Assembly: GCF_004522155.1 (NCBI RefSeq)
Contig: NZ_SDEA01000001.1
Span: 62,001 to 126,000 of the forward strand
Length of the DNA stretch: 64,000 bases
Reading direction: 5' to 3'
Source: Paracoccus luteus
Lineage (GTDB): Bacteria > Pseudomonadota > Alphaproteobacteria > Rhodobacterales > Rhodobacteraceae
In this document: positions 1 to 12,771 of the stretch, in pieces
How the letters are laid out: the number at the start of each line of letters is the position of its first letter
How positions within the stretch are numbered: position 1 is the stretch's first letter
Notes under the pieces: generated by a model
Database searches by the model: none
What the model saw: only the letters and a program-made list of their open reading frames with translations
Told to the model about the DNA's origin: nothing
Position numbers and translations under genes: made by a program

Positions 1-575
1 CCCTGCGCCTTCAGCTCAAGCATCAGGTCCAAAAGCTTGGCGCTGTCGTTTTCCTGCAGGGCGGCGGTCGGTTCGTCCAGGATCAGCAGGCGCACGTCCT
101 TGGCCAGCGCCTTGGCGATCTCGATCAGCTGCTGCTTGCCGACGCCCAGCTTTTCGACCGGGGTCGTCGGCGCCTCGGACAGGCCGACCTTGGCCAGCAG
201 TTCGCGCGTGCGCGCCCAGGTGCGTTTCCAGTCGATGACGCCGCGGTGGGCGACCTCGTTGCCCAGGAACATGTTCTCGGCCACCGACAGCTGCGGCACC
301 AGCGCCAGTTCCTGGTGGATGATGATGATGCCCTGCCGCTCGCTGTCGCGGATGTCGCGAAAGGCGGTGGCGTGGCCTTCGTAAAGGATGTCGCCGTCAT
401 AGCTGCCGTGCGGATAGACGCCCGACAGCACCTTCATCAGGGTCGATTTGCCGGCGCCGTTCTCGCCGCAGATGGCGTGGATCTCGCCCGGCTCGACGGT
501 CAGGTTCACCTGGTCCAGCGCGCGCACGCCGGGAAAGCTTTTCCCGATGCCCCGCATCTCGAGTATCGCTGTCAT
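1..575 (-). CDS. mmsA: Sugar ABC transporter ATPase, MmsA/GguA type (C-terminal part off left edge)
   Basis: ATPase of a monosaccharide importer, energising a permease that should lie beyond the left edge. About 191 codons are visible, the first of the two fused ATPase domains usual in this family. The Walker A (GENGAGKST) lies near residues 37-45 and the Walker B ([11 protein letters not shown]) near residue 165. The signature is the variant [13 protein letters not shown], as in the RbsA/XylG/MmsA group. The ATG is 55 bases after the stop of the ChvE-like binding protein, so the two form one leftward operon. The ChvE neighbour favours the multiple-monosaccharide (GguA) subtype over XylG or RbsA; that is inference from context. 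The protein is cut by the window, not truncated in the genome as far as can be seen. Confidence 0.9.
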   Translation of the reverse strand, partial: MTAILEMRGIGKSFPGVRALDQVNLTVEPGEIHAICGENGAGKSTLMKVLSGVYPHGSYDGDILYEGHATAFRDIRDSERQGIIIIHQELALVPQLSVAENMFLGNEVAHRGVIDWKRTWARTRELLAKVGLSEAPTTPVEKLGVGKQQLIEIAKALAKDVRLLILDEPTAALQENDSAKLLDLMLELKAQ

Positions 576-594
576 GGGTGTTCCCCCGCGAATG

Positions 595-625
595 ACGGCC
601 TGCCGCGGCGGGCGCGGCAGGCCGT
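595..625 (-). promoter_or_regulatory. Intercistronic hairpin between chvE and the ATPase gene
   Basis: A perfect 13-bp stem (arms 595-607 and 613-625) closes a 5-base loop, just after the binding-protein stop codon. No T-run follows. Hairpins here in importer operons commonly stabilise the upstream mRNA or reduce read-through, so the binding protein is made in excess of the ATPase. That role is inferred from position. Confidence 0.6.
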
Positions 626-630
626 GCGCA

Positions 631-1695
631 TCACTTGATCTGGTCTGCGGTGTAATAGCCGCTGTCCACCAGCACCTGCTGATAGTTGTCGGCAAAGACC
701 GGCACCGGTTCCAGCAGATAGGACGGCACGACCTTGACGCCGTTGTCATAGGTCGTGGTGTCGTTGATCTGCGGTTCCGACCCCTGCAGCACGGCGTCGA
801 CCATGCCCACGGTGACCTTGGCCAGTTCGCGGGTGTCCTTGAAGATCGTCGAATACTGCTCGCCCGCGGCCATCGACTTGACGGTCGGGATCTCGGCGTC
901 CTGCCCGGTCACGATGGGCATCTTGAGATCGCCCGAGCCATAGCCCACGCCCTTGACCGACGACAGGATGCCGATGGACAGGCCGTCATAGGGCGACAGC
1001 ACCCCGTGCAACTGCTTGTCGCCGTAGTTGGCGGACAGGATGTTGTCCATCCGCGACTGGGCGGTCGCCGGATCCCAGCGCAGGGTGCCCACCTTGTCCA
1101 TGCCGCTCTGGCCGGACGGGATGGCGATCTCGCCCGCGTCGATCATCGGCTGCAGGACCGACATCGCGCCGTCGTAGAAGAAAAAGGCGTTGTTGTCGTC
1201 GGGGCTGCCGCCGAACAGTTCGACGTTCCACGGCTTCTGGTCGGGGAAGCGTTCCTTCAGGCCCTTGACCAGCGATTCCGCCTGCTGGACGCCGACCTTG
1301 AAGTTGTCGAACGTCGCGTAATAGCTGACCGCGTCGCTGTCGCGGATCAGCCGGTCATAGGCGATCACCTTGATGTCGGCGGCCTTGGCGTTTTCCAGCG
1401 CGTTGGTCAGCGTGGTGCCGTCGATGGACGCGATCACCAGCGCCTTGGCGCCCTTGGTGATCATGTTCTCGACCTGGGACAGCTGGGTCGGGATGTCGTC
1501 TTCCGCATATTGCAGGTCGGTGGTGTAACCGGCCGCCTGCAGTTCCTTGACCATGTTGTTGCCGTCGTCGATCCAGCGCGCCGACGATTTCGTCGGCATC
1601 GCGATCCCGACCAGCCCCTTGTCCTGCGCCATCGCCTGCGAGGCCAGCAGCGCCAGACCCATCGCGGCGGTGGCCGCGAGCTTTCTCAATACCAT
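631..1695 (-). CDS. chvE: Periplasmic multiple-sugar-binding protein, ChvE type
   Basis: Periplasmic receptor for monosaccharides, 354 aa. It starts at an ATG preceded by GGGAGGA, and a signal peptide of about 22 residues ends in the cleavable SQAMA-Q. The mature protein opens with the periplasmic-binding fold ([19 protein letters not shown]) and has the family segment [17 protein letters not shown]. In Agrobacterium and Azospirillum, ChvE-type proteins bind galactose, glucose, arabinose and xylose; the exact ligand here is not readable from sequence. An ATPase gene follows and a GbpR-like LysR gene is divergent, as in the classical chvE locus. I rejected a longer start 43 codons upstream because it adds an arginine-rich non-signal extension that overlaps the promoter region. 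Confidence 0.92.
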   Translation of the reverse strand: MVLRKLAATAAMGLALLASQAMAQDKGLVGIAMPTKSSARWIDDGNNMVKELQAAGYTTDLQYAEDDIPTQLSQVENMITKGAKALVIASIDGTTLTNALENAKAADIKVIAYDRLIRDSDAVSYYATFDNFKVGVQQAESLVKGLKERFPDQKPWNVELFGGSPDDNNAFFFYDGAMSVLQPMIDAGEIAIPSGQSGMDKVGTLRWDPATAQSRMDNILSANYGDKQLHGVLSPYDGLSIGILSSVKGVGYGSGDLKMPIVTGQDAEIPTVKSMAAGEQYSTIFKDTRELAKVTVGMVDAVLQGSEPQINDTTTYDNGVKVVPSYLLEPVPVFADNYQQVLVDSGYYTADQIK

Positions 1696-1813
1696 GTCGT
1701 TCCTCCCGTTACGGGGCCGTTGGACCGGCCCGGCCGCCCCGCAAGGCGGGCGCGCACGCGCCACGGTAAAGCGCCGTTGCCGCGCGGAGCAAATCGAAAT
1801 AAAGGCGTCCGAC

Positions 1814-1829
1814 ATAGCAATCATGGTAT
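1814..1829. promoter_or_regulatory. Candidate LysR-type operator between chvE and gbpR
   Basis: The 143-base gap between the divergent genes holds an imperfect dyad whose outer triplets are ATA and TAT with C/G at the fifth positions. It resembles the T-N11-A boxes bound by LysR proteins and sits just upstream of the regulator start. The evidence is a single dyad, so the site is tentative. Confidence 0.35.
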
Positions 1830-1838
1830 GGCGCGACG

Positions 1839-2789
1839 ATGCAACGCAACCTGCCCCTGACGCTGAAGGTCGGCCACCTGCGGCTGGTGTCGGCCATCGC
1901 CGCGCACGGGCAGATCCAGGCGGCGGCGCAGGCGCTGGGGCTGACGCAGCCCGCCGCCTCGCGCAGCCTGGCCGAGCTTGAGCGGCTGGTCGGCACGCCG
2001 CTGTTCGACCGCCATCCGCGCGGCATGATCGCGACGGCCGCGGGCGAGATCCTGGCGCGGCGCAGCAACGAGGTGCTGGCGGGGCTGACGGACATCGCCC
2101 GCGACCTGGCCGACGTCGCCGCCGGATCGACCGGAGAGGTCCGCATCGGCGCCGTCACCGGCCCGGCGATGGGGCTGCTGGTGCCGGCCGCGCAGCGCCT
2201 GCGGGCCGAGGCGCCGCGCATCCGGCTGTCCATCGACGTCGCGCCATCCATCCAGCTTTTGCAGGGGCTGGAAAGCGGCGCGCTGGATTTCGTGCTGGCG
2301 CGGGTGCCGGCGGGCAGCGATCCGTCGGCGCTGCGGATCGGGCCGGGCGCGCACGAGCGGCTGCGCCTTGTGGTGCGCGCGGGCCATCCGCTGGCGGGCC
2401 GCGGGCCCGTGCCGCTGGCCGAACTGGCCGGTTATCCGTGGGTGATCCAGGACCGCGGCACCCCCATGCGCGAGGCGGTCGAATCCGCGCTGCGCGGCGC
2501 GGGCGCGGGTCCGCCTGCGGACGTGACCACGACGGCGTCGCTGATGCTGACCGTGGCGCTGGTCGCGCAGTCCGACGCGCTGGCCGCTGTCGCCGCCGAG
2601 GTGGCGCGCCTTGTGGCCGCGGACGACGGCGGCCCGGGCGCCGCGCTGGTCACGCTGCGGACGGCGGCGCCGTTCGACCTGCCGCCGTGGCACCTGCTGA
2701 CGCTGCGGCACCGGCGGCTGTCGGCGGCGGCGCAGCGGATGCTGGCGCTGGTGCAGCAGCAGATCGGCGCGGGCGATCGTCAGCCCTGA
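1839..2789 (+). CDS. gbpR: LysR-family regulator, GbpR-like
   Basis: Transcription regulator of 316 aa with an N-terminal winged helix-turn-helix (about residues 10-65, including [20 protein letters not shown]) and a C-terminal LysR substrate-binding domain from about residue 90. Divergence from a chvE homologue matches the Agrobacterium gbpR-chvE arrangement, where GbpR controls sugar-binding-protein synthesis. It therefore probably governs the leftward chvE operon in response to sugar; this is inference from synteny. No clear Shine-Dalgarno sequence precedes the ATG. The 3-prime end overlaps the convergent DeoR gene by 10 bases. Confidence 0.85.
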   Translation: MQRNLPLTLKVGHLRLVSAIAAHGQIQAAAQALGLTQPAASRSLAELERLVGTPLFDRHPRGMIATAAGEILARRSNEVLAGLTDIARDLADVAAGSTGEVRIGAVTGPAMGLLVPAAQRLRAEAPRIRLSIDVAPSIQLLQGLESGALDFVLARVPAGSDPSALRIGPGAHERLRLVVRAGHPLAGRGPVPLAELAGYPWVIQDRGTPMREAVESALRGAGAGPPADVTTTASLMLTVALVAQSDALAAVAAEVARLVAADDGGPGAALVTLRTAAPFDLPPWHLLTLRHRRLSAAAQRMLALVQQQIGAGDRQP

Positions 2790-3541
2790 TCGGCCACGAC
2801 CGTGCGCGTGGCCGCGTCGTCGCACAGCGCCTGCAACGGCGCGGGCAGGGCGCGGTCGGTGAACACCGCGTCCATGCCGGCCAGCGACACGACGCGGATC
2901 GGCGCGGTGCGGGCCAGCTTGGTCACGTCGGTGACCAGCCAGCGTTCGCGCGCCTGCCGCAGGATCGCGCGGCTGACCCGCACCTCGGCCATGTCGAAAT
3001 CGAGGATGTCGCCGTCGCCGTCCAGCGCCGAACAGCCGATGATGGCGTGATCGACCTTGAAGTTCGCCATGAACTCGCTGGTCAGGTCGCCGACAAGCCC
3101 GCCGTCCGACCGCCGCACCAGCCCGCCCGCCACGATGATGTCGCAGCTTTCGTTGGCGGCCAGGATGTTGGCGACGTTCAGGTTGTTCGTCACCACCGTC
3201 AGGTTGCGGTGGCCCAGCAGGGCGCGGGCCACCGCCTCGGTCGTGGTGCCGATGTTCAGGATCAGCGAGGAATTGTCGGGGATCATCCCCGCGCAGGCCC
3301 GCCCGATGGCCGCCTTGGCGGGTTCGTGCAGGGCGCGGCGTTCCTCGTATCCGATGTTGCTGACGCCGCTTTTCAGCACCGCGCCGCCATGCACGCGGTC
3401 CAGCATCCCCTGATCCGCCAGTTCGGCCAGGTCGCGGCGGATGGTCTGGTGGGTCACGTCAAAGCGTTCGGCCAGCGCCTCGACGCCGACGCGGCCGGTG
3501 GCGCGCACGAGGTTGAGGATCTCGACCTGCCGGATGTTCAT
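2780..3541 (-). CDS. glpR: DeoR-family repressor, GlpR-like
   Basis: DNA-binding repressor of 253 aa. The N-terminal DeoR helix-turn-helix covers about residues 1-55 (RFDVTHQTIRRDLAELADQG), followed by the phosphosugar-sensing DeoR C-terminal domain with the NIGTTTEAVARAL segment. GlpR proteins of this family are released from DNA by glycerol-3-phosphate. The gene is divergent from glpD-glpSTPQUV with a 117-base gap, which makes control of that operon very likely. The start chosen is the ATG opening MNIRQVEIL; upstream in-frame sequence is promoter. Its end overlaps the LysR gene on the opposite strand. Confidence 0.88.
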   Translation of the reverse strand: MNIRQVEILNLVRATGRVGVEALAERFDVTHQTIRRDLAELADQGMLDRVHGGAVLKSGVSNIGYEERRALHEPAKAAIGRACAGMIPDNSSLILNIGTTTEAVARALLGHRNLTVVTNNLNVANILAANESCDIIVAGGLVRRSDGGLVGDLTSEFMANFKVDHAIIGCSALDGDGDILDFDMAEVRVSRAILRQARERWLVTDVTKLARTAPIRVVSLAGMDAVFTDRALPAPLQALCDDAATRTVVADQG

Positions 3542-3551
3542 GCGCGCAGGA

Positions 3552-3603
3552 AAACGAACCGGCCGCCGCGCGTCAAGCGAACATCGGCGCGCAGAAAGCG
3601 AAA
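3552..3603. promoter_or_regulatory. Three direct repeats, candidate GlpR operator
   Basis: In the glpR-glpD gap, three copies of an AARCGAAM-like octamer start at 3552, 3575 and 3596. The spacings of 23 and 21 bases are about two helical turns. TTCG/CGAA half sites are typical of DeoR-family operators, including GlpR. The array lies just upstream of a candidate sigma-70 promoter for glpD. Binding is inferred. Confidence 0.45.
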
Positions 3604-3610
3604 ATCCGCG

Positions 3611-3639
3611 TTGACAGATTGCGGCAGTCGCTGTTCGAT
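3611..3639 (+). promoter_or_regulatory. Candidate sigma-70 promoter for glpD-glpSTPQUV
   Basis: A perfect TTGACA -35 box (3611-3616) is followed after 17 bases by TTCGAT (3634-3639), which matches three of six -10 consensus bases. The glpD ATG lies 19 bases downstream of the -10, giving a very short leader. Confidence 0.45.
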
Positions 3640-3658
3640 CATCCCACAGGGGGAAGCG

Positions 3659-5209
3659 ATGGCGGACGAGACCGACCTCTTCATCATCGGCGGCGGGATC
3701 AACGGCTGCGGCATCGCGCGGGACGCGGCCGGGCGCGGCCTGTCGGTGCGGCTGGCCGAGCAGGGCGACCTGGCGCAGGCGACGTCCTCGGCGTCCACCA
3801 AGCTGTTCCACGGCGGGCTGCGCTATCTGGAATATCTGGAACTGCGGCTGGTGCGCGAGGCGCTGCGCGAGCGCGAGGTGCTGCTGCGGGCCATGCCCCA
3901 CATCGCCTGGCCCATGCGTTTCGTCCTGCCGCTGGACCCCGACATGACCTTTGCCGCCGACACGCCGGTGTCGCGGATGATGGCGCTGGCGATGCCCTGG
4001 GCGCGCGGGCGCAGGCCCCGGCCGATGATCCGCGCGGGGCTGTTCCTGTATGACCACCTTGGCGGGCGCAAGATCCTGCCCGCGACCTCGACCCTTGACC
4101 TGACAACCGCGCCCGAGGGGCGGCCGCTCAAGGGCAGGATGCGGCGCGCCTATGAATACAGCGACTGCTGGGTGGACGATGCGCGGCTGGTCGCGCTGAA
4201 CGCCCGCGACGCGGCGATCCGGGGGGCCGACATCCTGACCCGCGCCCGCGTGACCGACGCGCGGCGCACGGGCGGGCTGTGGCGGGTGACGCTGGCGGAC
4301 GGGCGCGCATTTTCCGCCCGCGCGCTGGTCAACGCCGCCGGGCCGTGGGTGGGCCATGTGGTCCACGAGGTCGCGCATCTGGACACCGCGCAGGCGGTGC
4401 GGCTGGTGCGCGGCAGCCATATCGTCACGCGGCGGCTGTTCGACCACGACAAGGCCTATTTCTTTCAGGGCGCGGACGGGCGGATCATCTTCGCCATCCC
4501 TTACGAGGGCGAGTTCACCCTGATCGGCACCACCGACGCCGAACACCACGGCCCGCCGGGGGATGCGGTCTGCACCGACGCCGAGCGTGATTACCTGTGC
4601 GCCGCCGCCAGCCATTATTTCCGCGACCCGGTGACGCCCGATCAGGTGGTGTGGACCTATTCCGGGGTCCGGCCGCTGTATGACGACGGGGCGAAATCGG
4701 CGACGGCGGCGACGCGCGACTATGTGCTGGCGCTGGACGAGGCGGGCGCGCCCTGCCTGAACGTCTTCGGCGGCAAGATCACCACCTATCGCAAGCTGGC
4801 CGAGGCGGCGCTGGCGAAGCTGGCGCCCCACGTCCGCGCCGGGCGCGGCCCGTGGACGGCGGGCGTGCCGCTGCCCGGCGGGGATTTCCCGGTGGACGGG
4901 GTGGACGCGCTGACCGACGCCCTGCGCCGCGGCCATCCGTTCCTGACCGTCCCCTGGGCGCGGCGGCTGGTGCGCGCCTATGGCACCGACGCAGCCCGGA
5001 TGCTGGCGGGCGCGGGGGCCGCCGCTGCGCTGGGCCGCGACTTCGGCGCGACGCTGACGGAAACCGAGCTGCGCTGGCTGATGGACCACGAGTTCGCCCG
5101 CCGCGCCGACGATGTGGTCTGGCGCCGGTCCAAGCTGGGGCTGCGGATGACCCCCGACCAGATCGCCGCCGTGGACGGCTGGATGACCGCGGAAAGGACC
5201 GCGGCATGA
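3659..5209 (+). CDS. glpD: Aerobic glycerol-3-phosphate dehydrogenase
   Basis: Membrane-associated FAD enzyme of 516 aa that oxidises glycerol-3-phosphate to dihydroxyacetone phosphate and passes electrons to quinone. The FAD-binding glycine motif (IGGGINGCGIARDAAGRG) lies near residues 9-26. The family segment SSASTKLFHGGLRYLEYLE follows near residue 40, and the C-terminal DAO domain carries the TTYRKLAEAAL motif. Length fits the family. A GGGGGAAG stretch precedes the ATG. It is the first gene of the operon, and its stop overlaps the start of the next ATPase gene by the four bases ATGA, indicating translational coupling. Regulation is probably by the divergent GlpR. Confidence 0.95.
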   Translation: MADETDLFIIGGGINGCGIARDAAGRGLSVRLAEQGDLAQATSSASTKLFHGGLRYLEYLELRLVREALREREVLLRAMPHIAWPMRFVLPLDPDMTFAADTPVSRMMALAMPWARGRRPRPMIRAGLFLYDHLGGRKILPATSTLDLTTAPEGRPLKGRMRRAYEYSDCWVDDARLVALNARDAAIRGADILTRARVTDARRTGGLWRVTLADGRAFSARALVNAAGPWVGHVVHEVAHLDTAQAVRLVRGSHIVTRRLFDHDKAYFFQGADGRIIFAIPYEGEFTLIGTTDAEHHGPPGDAVCTDAERDYLCAAASHYFRDPVTPDQVVWTYSGVRPLYDDGAKSATAATRDYVLALDEAGAPCLNVFGGKITTYRKLAEAALAKLAPHVRAGRGPWTAGVPLPGGDFPVDGVDALTDALRRGHPFLTVPWARRLVRAYGTDAARMLAGAGAAAALGRDFGATLTETELRWLMDHEFARRADDVVWRRSKLGLRMTPDQIAAVDGWMTAERTAA

Positions 5210-6276
5210 CGCTGGAACTGCGCGGCATCGCACGTCAGGTCGGGGCGGATCACCACATCCACCCCACCGACCTGGTGCTGGAGCGCGGCACCATGAACGT
5301 GCTGCTGGGGCCGACGCTGTCGGGCAAGACGACGCTGATGCGGCTGATGGCGGGGCTGGACGCGCCGACCGCCGGGCGGCTGTTCTGGGACGGGCAGGAC
5401 GTGACCGGCCAGCGCGTGCAGGACCGGCGCGTGGCGATGGTCTATCAGCAGTTCATCAACTATCCGTCGATGAGCGTTTACGACAACATCGCATCCCCTC
5501 TGCGGCTGCAGCGCGTCGCGCGGTCCGAGGTTGACCGCCGCGTGCGCGAGACGGCGGCGCTGATGCGCCTGACGCCGATGCTGGACCGCCGCCCGCTGGA
5601 GCTGTCGGGCGGCCAGCAGCAGCGCACGGCCCTGGCCCGCGCGCTGGTCAAAGGGGCGGGGCTGGTGCTGCTGGACGAGCCGCTGGCCAACCTGGATTAC
5701 AAGCTGCGCGAGGAGCTTAGGGCGGAAATCCCCCGCATTTTCGAGCGGTCGGGCGCGATCTTCGTCTATGCCACCACCGAGCCCGAGGAAGCGCTGCTGC
5801 TGGGCGGCAACACCGCGACGCTGTGGCAGGGGCGCATCACCCAGTTCGGGCCGACGGCGCAGGTCTATCGCGCGCCGGTCGATGCGGTGACGGCGCGGGT
5901 GTTTTCCGACCCGCCGATGAACTTTGCCACCGTCCGCGTGGCGGGCGGGCAGGCGGCGCTGGACGGCGGGCGCTGGCCGGTCGGGCCGCTTGCGGACGGC
6001 GATTATCAGGCCGGGTTCCGCCCCGCGCATCTGCGGCTGGACCCGTCGCCGGGCGCCATCGCGCTGACCGCGCGCGTGGACGGGACCGAGATCACCGGGG
6101 CCGAGACGTTCCTGCATCTGACCCGCGACAGCGACCGCTGGATCGGGCTGGTCGGGGGCGTCCATCGCCCGGCCGGCGGGGCCGCGCTGACGGTCTGGCT
6201 GGACCCGGCGCATGTCTATCTGTTCGGGCCGGACGGGCGCATGGCGCGGCCCGCGCCCTATGCGCAGGCGGCATAG
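5206..6276 (+). CDS. glpS: Glycerol ABC transporter ATPase GlpS, with altered H-loop
   Basis: One of two nucleotide-binding subunits (356 aa) of the glycerol importer. Visible motifs are Walker A GPTLSGKTT (35-43), a canonical LSGGQQQR signature (134-141) and Walker B LVLLDEP (154-160). The switch-histidine position, normally in YVTHDQ, reads YATTEP (189-194), so the histidine is replaced by threonine. A MalK-like regulatory domain follows from about residue 240. The partner GlpT has the opposite pattern, so the pair should form one complete and one degenerate ATP site. The gene is coupled to glpD by ATGA. The name follows the Rhizobium glpSTPQUV operon from memory. Confidence 0.9.
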   Translation: MTLELRGIARQVGADHHIHPTDLVLERGTMNVLLGPTLSGKTTLMRLMAGLDAPTAGRLFWDGQDVTGQRVQDRRVAMVYQQFINYPSMSVYDNIASPLRLQRVARSEVDRRVRETAALMRLTPMLDRRPLELSGGQQQRTALARALVKGAGLVLLDEPLANLDYKLREELRAEIPRIFERSGAIFVYATTEPEEALLLGGNTATLWQGRITQFGPTAQVYRAPVDAVTARVFSDPPMNFATVRVAGGQAALDGGRWPVGPLADGDYQAGFRPAHLRLDPSPGAIALTARVDGTEITGAETFLHLTRDSDRWIGLVGGVHRPAGGAALTVWLDPAHVYLFGPDGRMARPAPYAQAA

Positions 6277-6284
6277 GGGGCGGG

Positions 6285-9077
<2,793 letters not shown>

Positions 9078-9078
<1 letters not shown>

Positions 9079-9473
9079 TGGGCCGCGTGACCACCGGCTT
9101 TGCCGCCGCCGCCCTGGCCATGCTGGGCGTCCTTGCCTGGCTGATCGCCCTTGTCCCGGTCCGGGACGGCGCCCGCGAATGGACCGGCAGCCTGAACCCC
9201 GGCGGCTGGATGGCGTGGACGTTCCCGGCGGCGCTGTTCTTCTGGGTCATCGCCGGCCTGCTGCTGACCTTCACTTGGCTGGCCATCCGGTTCCCGGAAA
9301 CCCCGCGCCGGGGCGTGCTCGGCATCGCCACGACGCGGGGCGACCGGCTGTTCGTCAGCCTGCTGGGGTCGGCCTTCATCTGCCTGGCCTGGCTGGGCAT
9401 CATCGGCACGCCGGCCTGGGGAGGGCTGGCCATCGCATTGCTATACGCCGCGGCGGTGTTCCGCTGGGTGTGA
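9078..9473 (+). CDS. glpU: Small membrane protein of the glycerol transporter operon (DUF2160-like, GlpU)
   Basis: A 131-aa protein with about four hydrophobic helices: near 8-28, 47-70, 90-110 and 113-131. It carries none of the motifs of a permease or binding protein. Its place between glpQ and glpV, with a one-base overlap to glpQ, matches the conserved DUF2160 gene (glpU) of rhizobial glycerol operons. The biochemical role is unknown to me; an accessory membrane subunit of the importer is the natural guess. Confidence 0.8.
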
Positions 9474-9510
9474 CAACGCCGGCAACGGCATGAGGGGAGG
9501 GGAGAACCCA

Positions 9511-11226
<1,716 letters not shown>

Positions 11227-11241
11227 CGGCCTGACGCCATC

Positions 11242-11271
11242 GGGGAACCCGGCGCGCCGGGTTCCCCTTTT
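11242..11271 (+). terminator. Rho-independent-type terminator between glpV and glpK
   Basis: A perfect 26-base palindrome (13-bp arms, 11242-11267) is followed by TTTT. It lies 15 bases after the glpV stop and 21 bases before the glpK ATG. It should end most glpDSTPQUV transcripts and leave glpK to partial read-through or a promoter within the hairpin region. Confidence 0.75.
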
Positions 11272-11292
11272 CCGTTCCAGCAAAGGATCGCC

Positions 11293-12771
11293 ATGCCCAT
11301 CCTCGCCATCGACCAGGGCACGACCTCGTCCCGCGCGGTCGTCTATTCCGACGACCTGCGGGTGATGGCGTCCGACCAGCAAGAGTTTTCGCAGCATTTC
11401 CCCCGCTCCGGCTGGGTCGAACACGACCCCGAGGATATCTGGGCCTCGGTCGCCGCGACCGCGCGGGGGGCGGTGGAAAAGGCCGGCAACCCGCCCTTGG
11501 CCGCCATCGGGATCACAAACCAGCGCGAAACTTCGGTCGTGTGGGACCGCCGGACCGGGCAGCCGATCTACAACGCCATCGTCTGGCAGGATCGCCGCAC
11601 CGCCGACGCCTGCGCCGCGCTGAAGGCGGACGGGCACGAAAGCCGCGTGACGCCGGTGACCGGCCTGCTGCTGGACCCTTATTTCAGCGCCACCAAGATC
11701 GCCTGGATCCTCGATCACGTCGAAGGCGCCCGCGCCCGCGCCGAAGCGGGAGAGCTGGCCTTCGGCACCATCGACAGCTTTCTGATCTGGCGGCTGACCG
11801 GCGGGCGCGCCCATGTCACCGACGCCACCAACGCCGCCCGCACGATGCTGTATGACATCCACAAGGGCGAATGGTCGGACGATCTGTGCGAATTGTTCCG
11901 CGTTCCGCGGTCGATGCTGCCCGAGGTGCGCGACTGCGCCGCCGATTTCGGGCAGAGCCGCGCCGATCTGTTCGGGCGCGAGATCCCGGTCCTGGGCGTG
12001 GCGGGCGACCAGCAGGCCGCGACCGTGGGGCAGGCGTGCTTTGCCCCGGGGATGATGAAGGCGACCTATGGCACCGGCTGCTTTGCGCTGATGAACACCG
12101 GCGCGACGGCGGTGCGGTCCGGCAACCGCCTGCTGACGACCATCGCCTATCAGCTGGACGGGCGCCCGACCTATGCGCTGGAAGGGTCGATCTTTGTCGC
12201 GGGCGCGGTGGTGCAGTGGCTGCGCGACGCGATGGGGCTGATCCGCAACGCCGCCGAGACCGCGCTCCTGGCCGCACAGGCGGACCCCGAACAGGACGTC
12301 ATCATGGTGCCCGCCTTCACCGGGCTTGGCGCGCCCTGGTGGCGCCCCGAGGTGCGCGGCGCGGTCTTCGGCCTGACCCGCGCCACGGGACCAGCCGAAT
12401 TCGCCCGCGCCGCCTTGCGCGCCGTGGGGTTCCAGACCCGCGACCTGATCGAGGCGATGCGCCGCGACTGGCCCGATCTGGACCAGTCGGTCCTGCGCGT
12501 GGACGGCGGCATGACCGCGTCGGCGCCCGCGATGCAGTTCCTGGCAGACATTCTGGGCGCGCCGGTGGACCGGCCGGTCAACACCGAAACAACGGTGCAG
12601 GGGGCGGCGTGGCTGGCGGCGCACCGGGCCGGGCTTGCCGGCGGGCCAGACGACTATGCCAAGGCCTGGGCGCTGGACCGCCGGTTCGATCCGCAGGCCG
12701 ACGCCGGGCGGCGCGCGGCGCTTTACGACCGCTGGGGCAGGGCGGTGCAGGCGGTTATCGCGATGGGCTGA
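11293..12771 (+). CDS. glpK: Glycerol kinase
   Basis: FGGY-family kinase of 492 aa that converts glycerol and ATP to sn-glycerol-3-phosphate, the inducer released to GlpR and substrate of GlpD. The N-terminal motif [14 protein letters not shown] and the segments [16 protein letters not shown] and [13 protein letters not shown] are characteristic of glycerol kinase, and the length is typical. AAAGGA precedes the ATG. A strong hairpin separates it from glpV, so dosage may be lower than that of the transporter. Its 3-prime end overlaps the convergent yhaN-like gene by 17 bases. Confidence 0.95.
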   Translation: MPILAIDQGTTSSRAVVYSDDLRVMASDQQEFSQHFPRSGWVEHDPEDIWASVAATARGAVEKAGNPPLAAIGITNQRETSVVWDRRTGQPIYNAIVWQDRRTADACAALKADGHESRVTPVTGLLLDPYFSATKIAWILDHVEGARARAEAGELAFGTIDSFLIWRLTGGRAHVTDATNAARTMLYDIHKGEWSDDLCELFRVPRSMLPEVRDCAADFGQSRADLFGREIPVLGVAGDQQAATVGQACFAPGMMKATYGTGCFALMNTGATAVRSGNRLLTTIAYQLDGRPTYALEGSIFVAGAVVQWLRDAMGLIRNAAETALLAAQADPEQDVIMVPAFTGLGAPWWRPEVRGAVFGLTRATGPAEFARAALRAVGFQTRDLIEAMRRDWPDLDQSVLRVDGGMTASAPAMQFLADILGAPVDRPVNTETTVQGAAWLAAHRAGLAGGPDDYAKAWALDRRFDPQADAGRRAALYDRWGRAVQAVIAMG

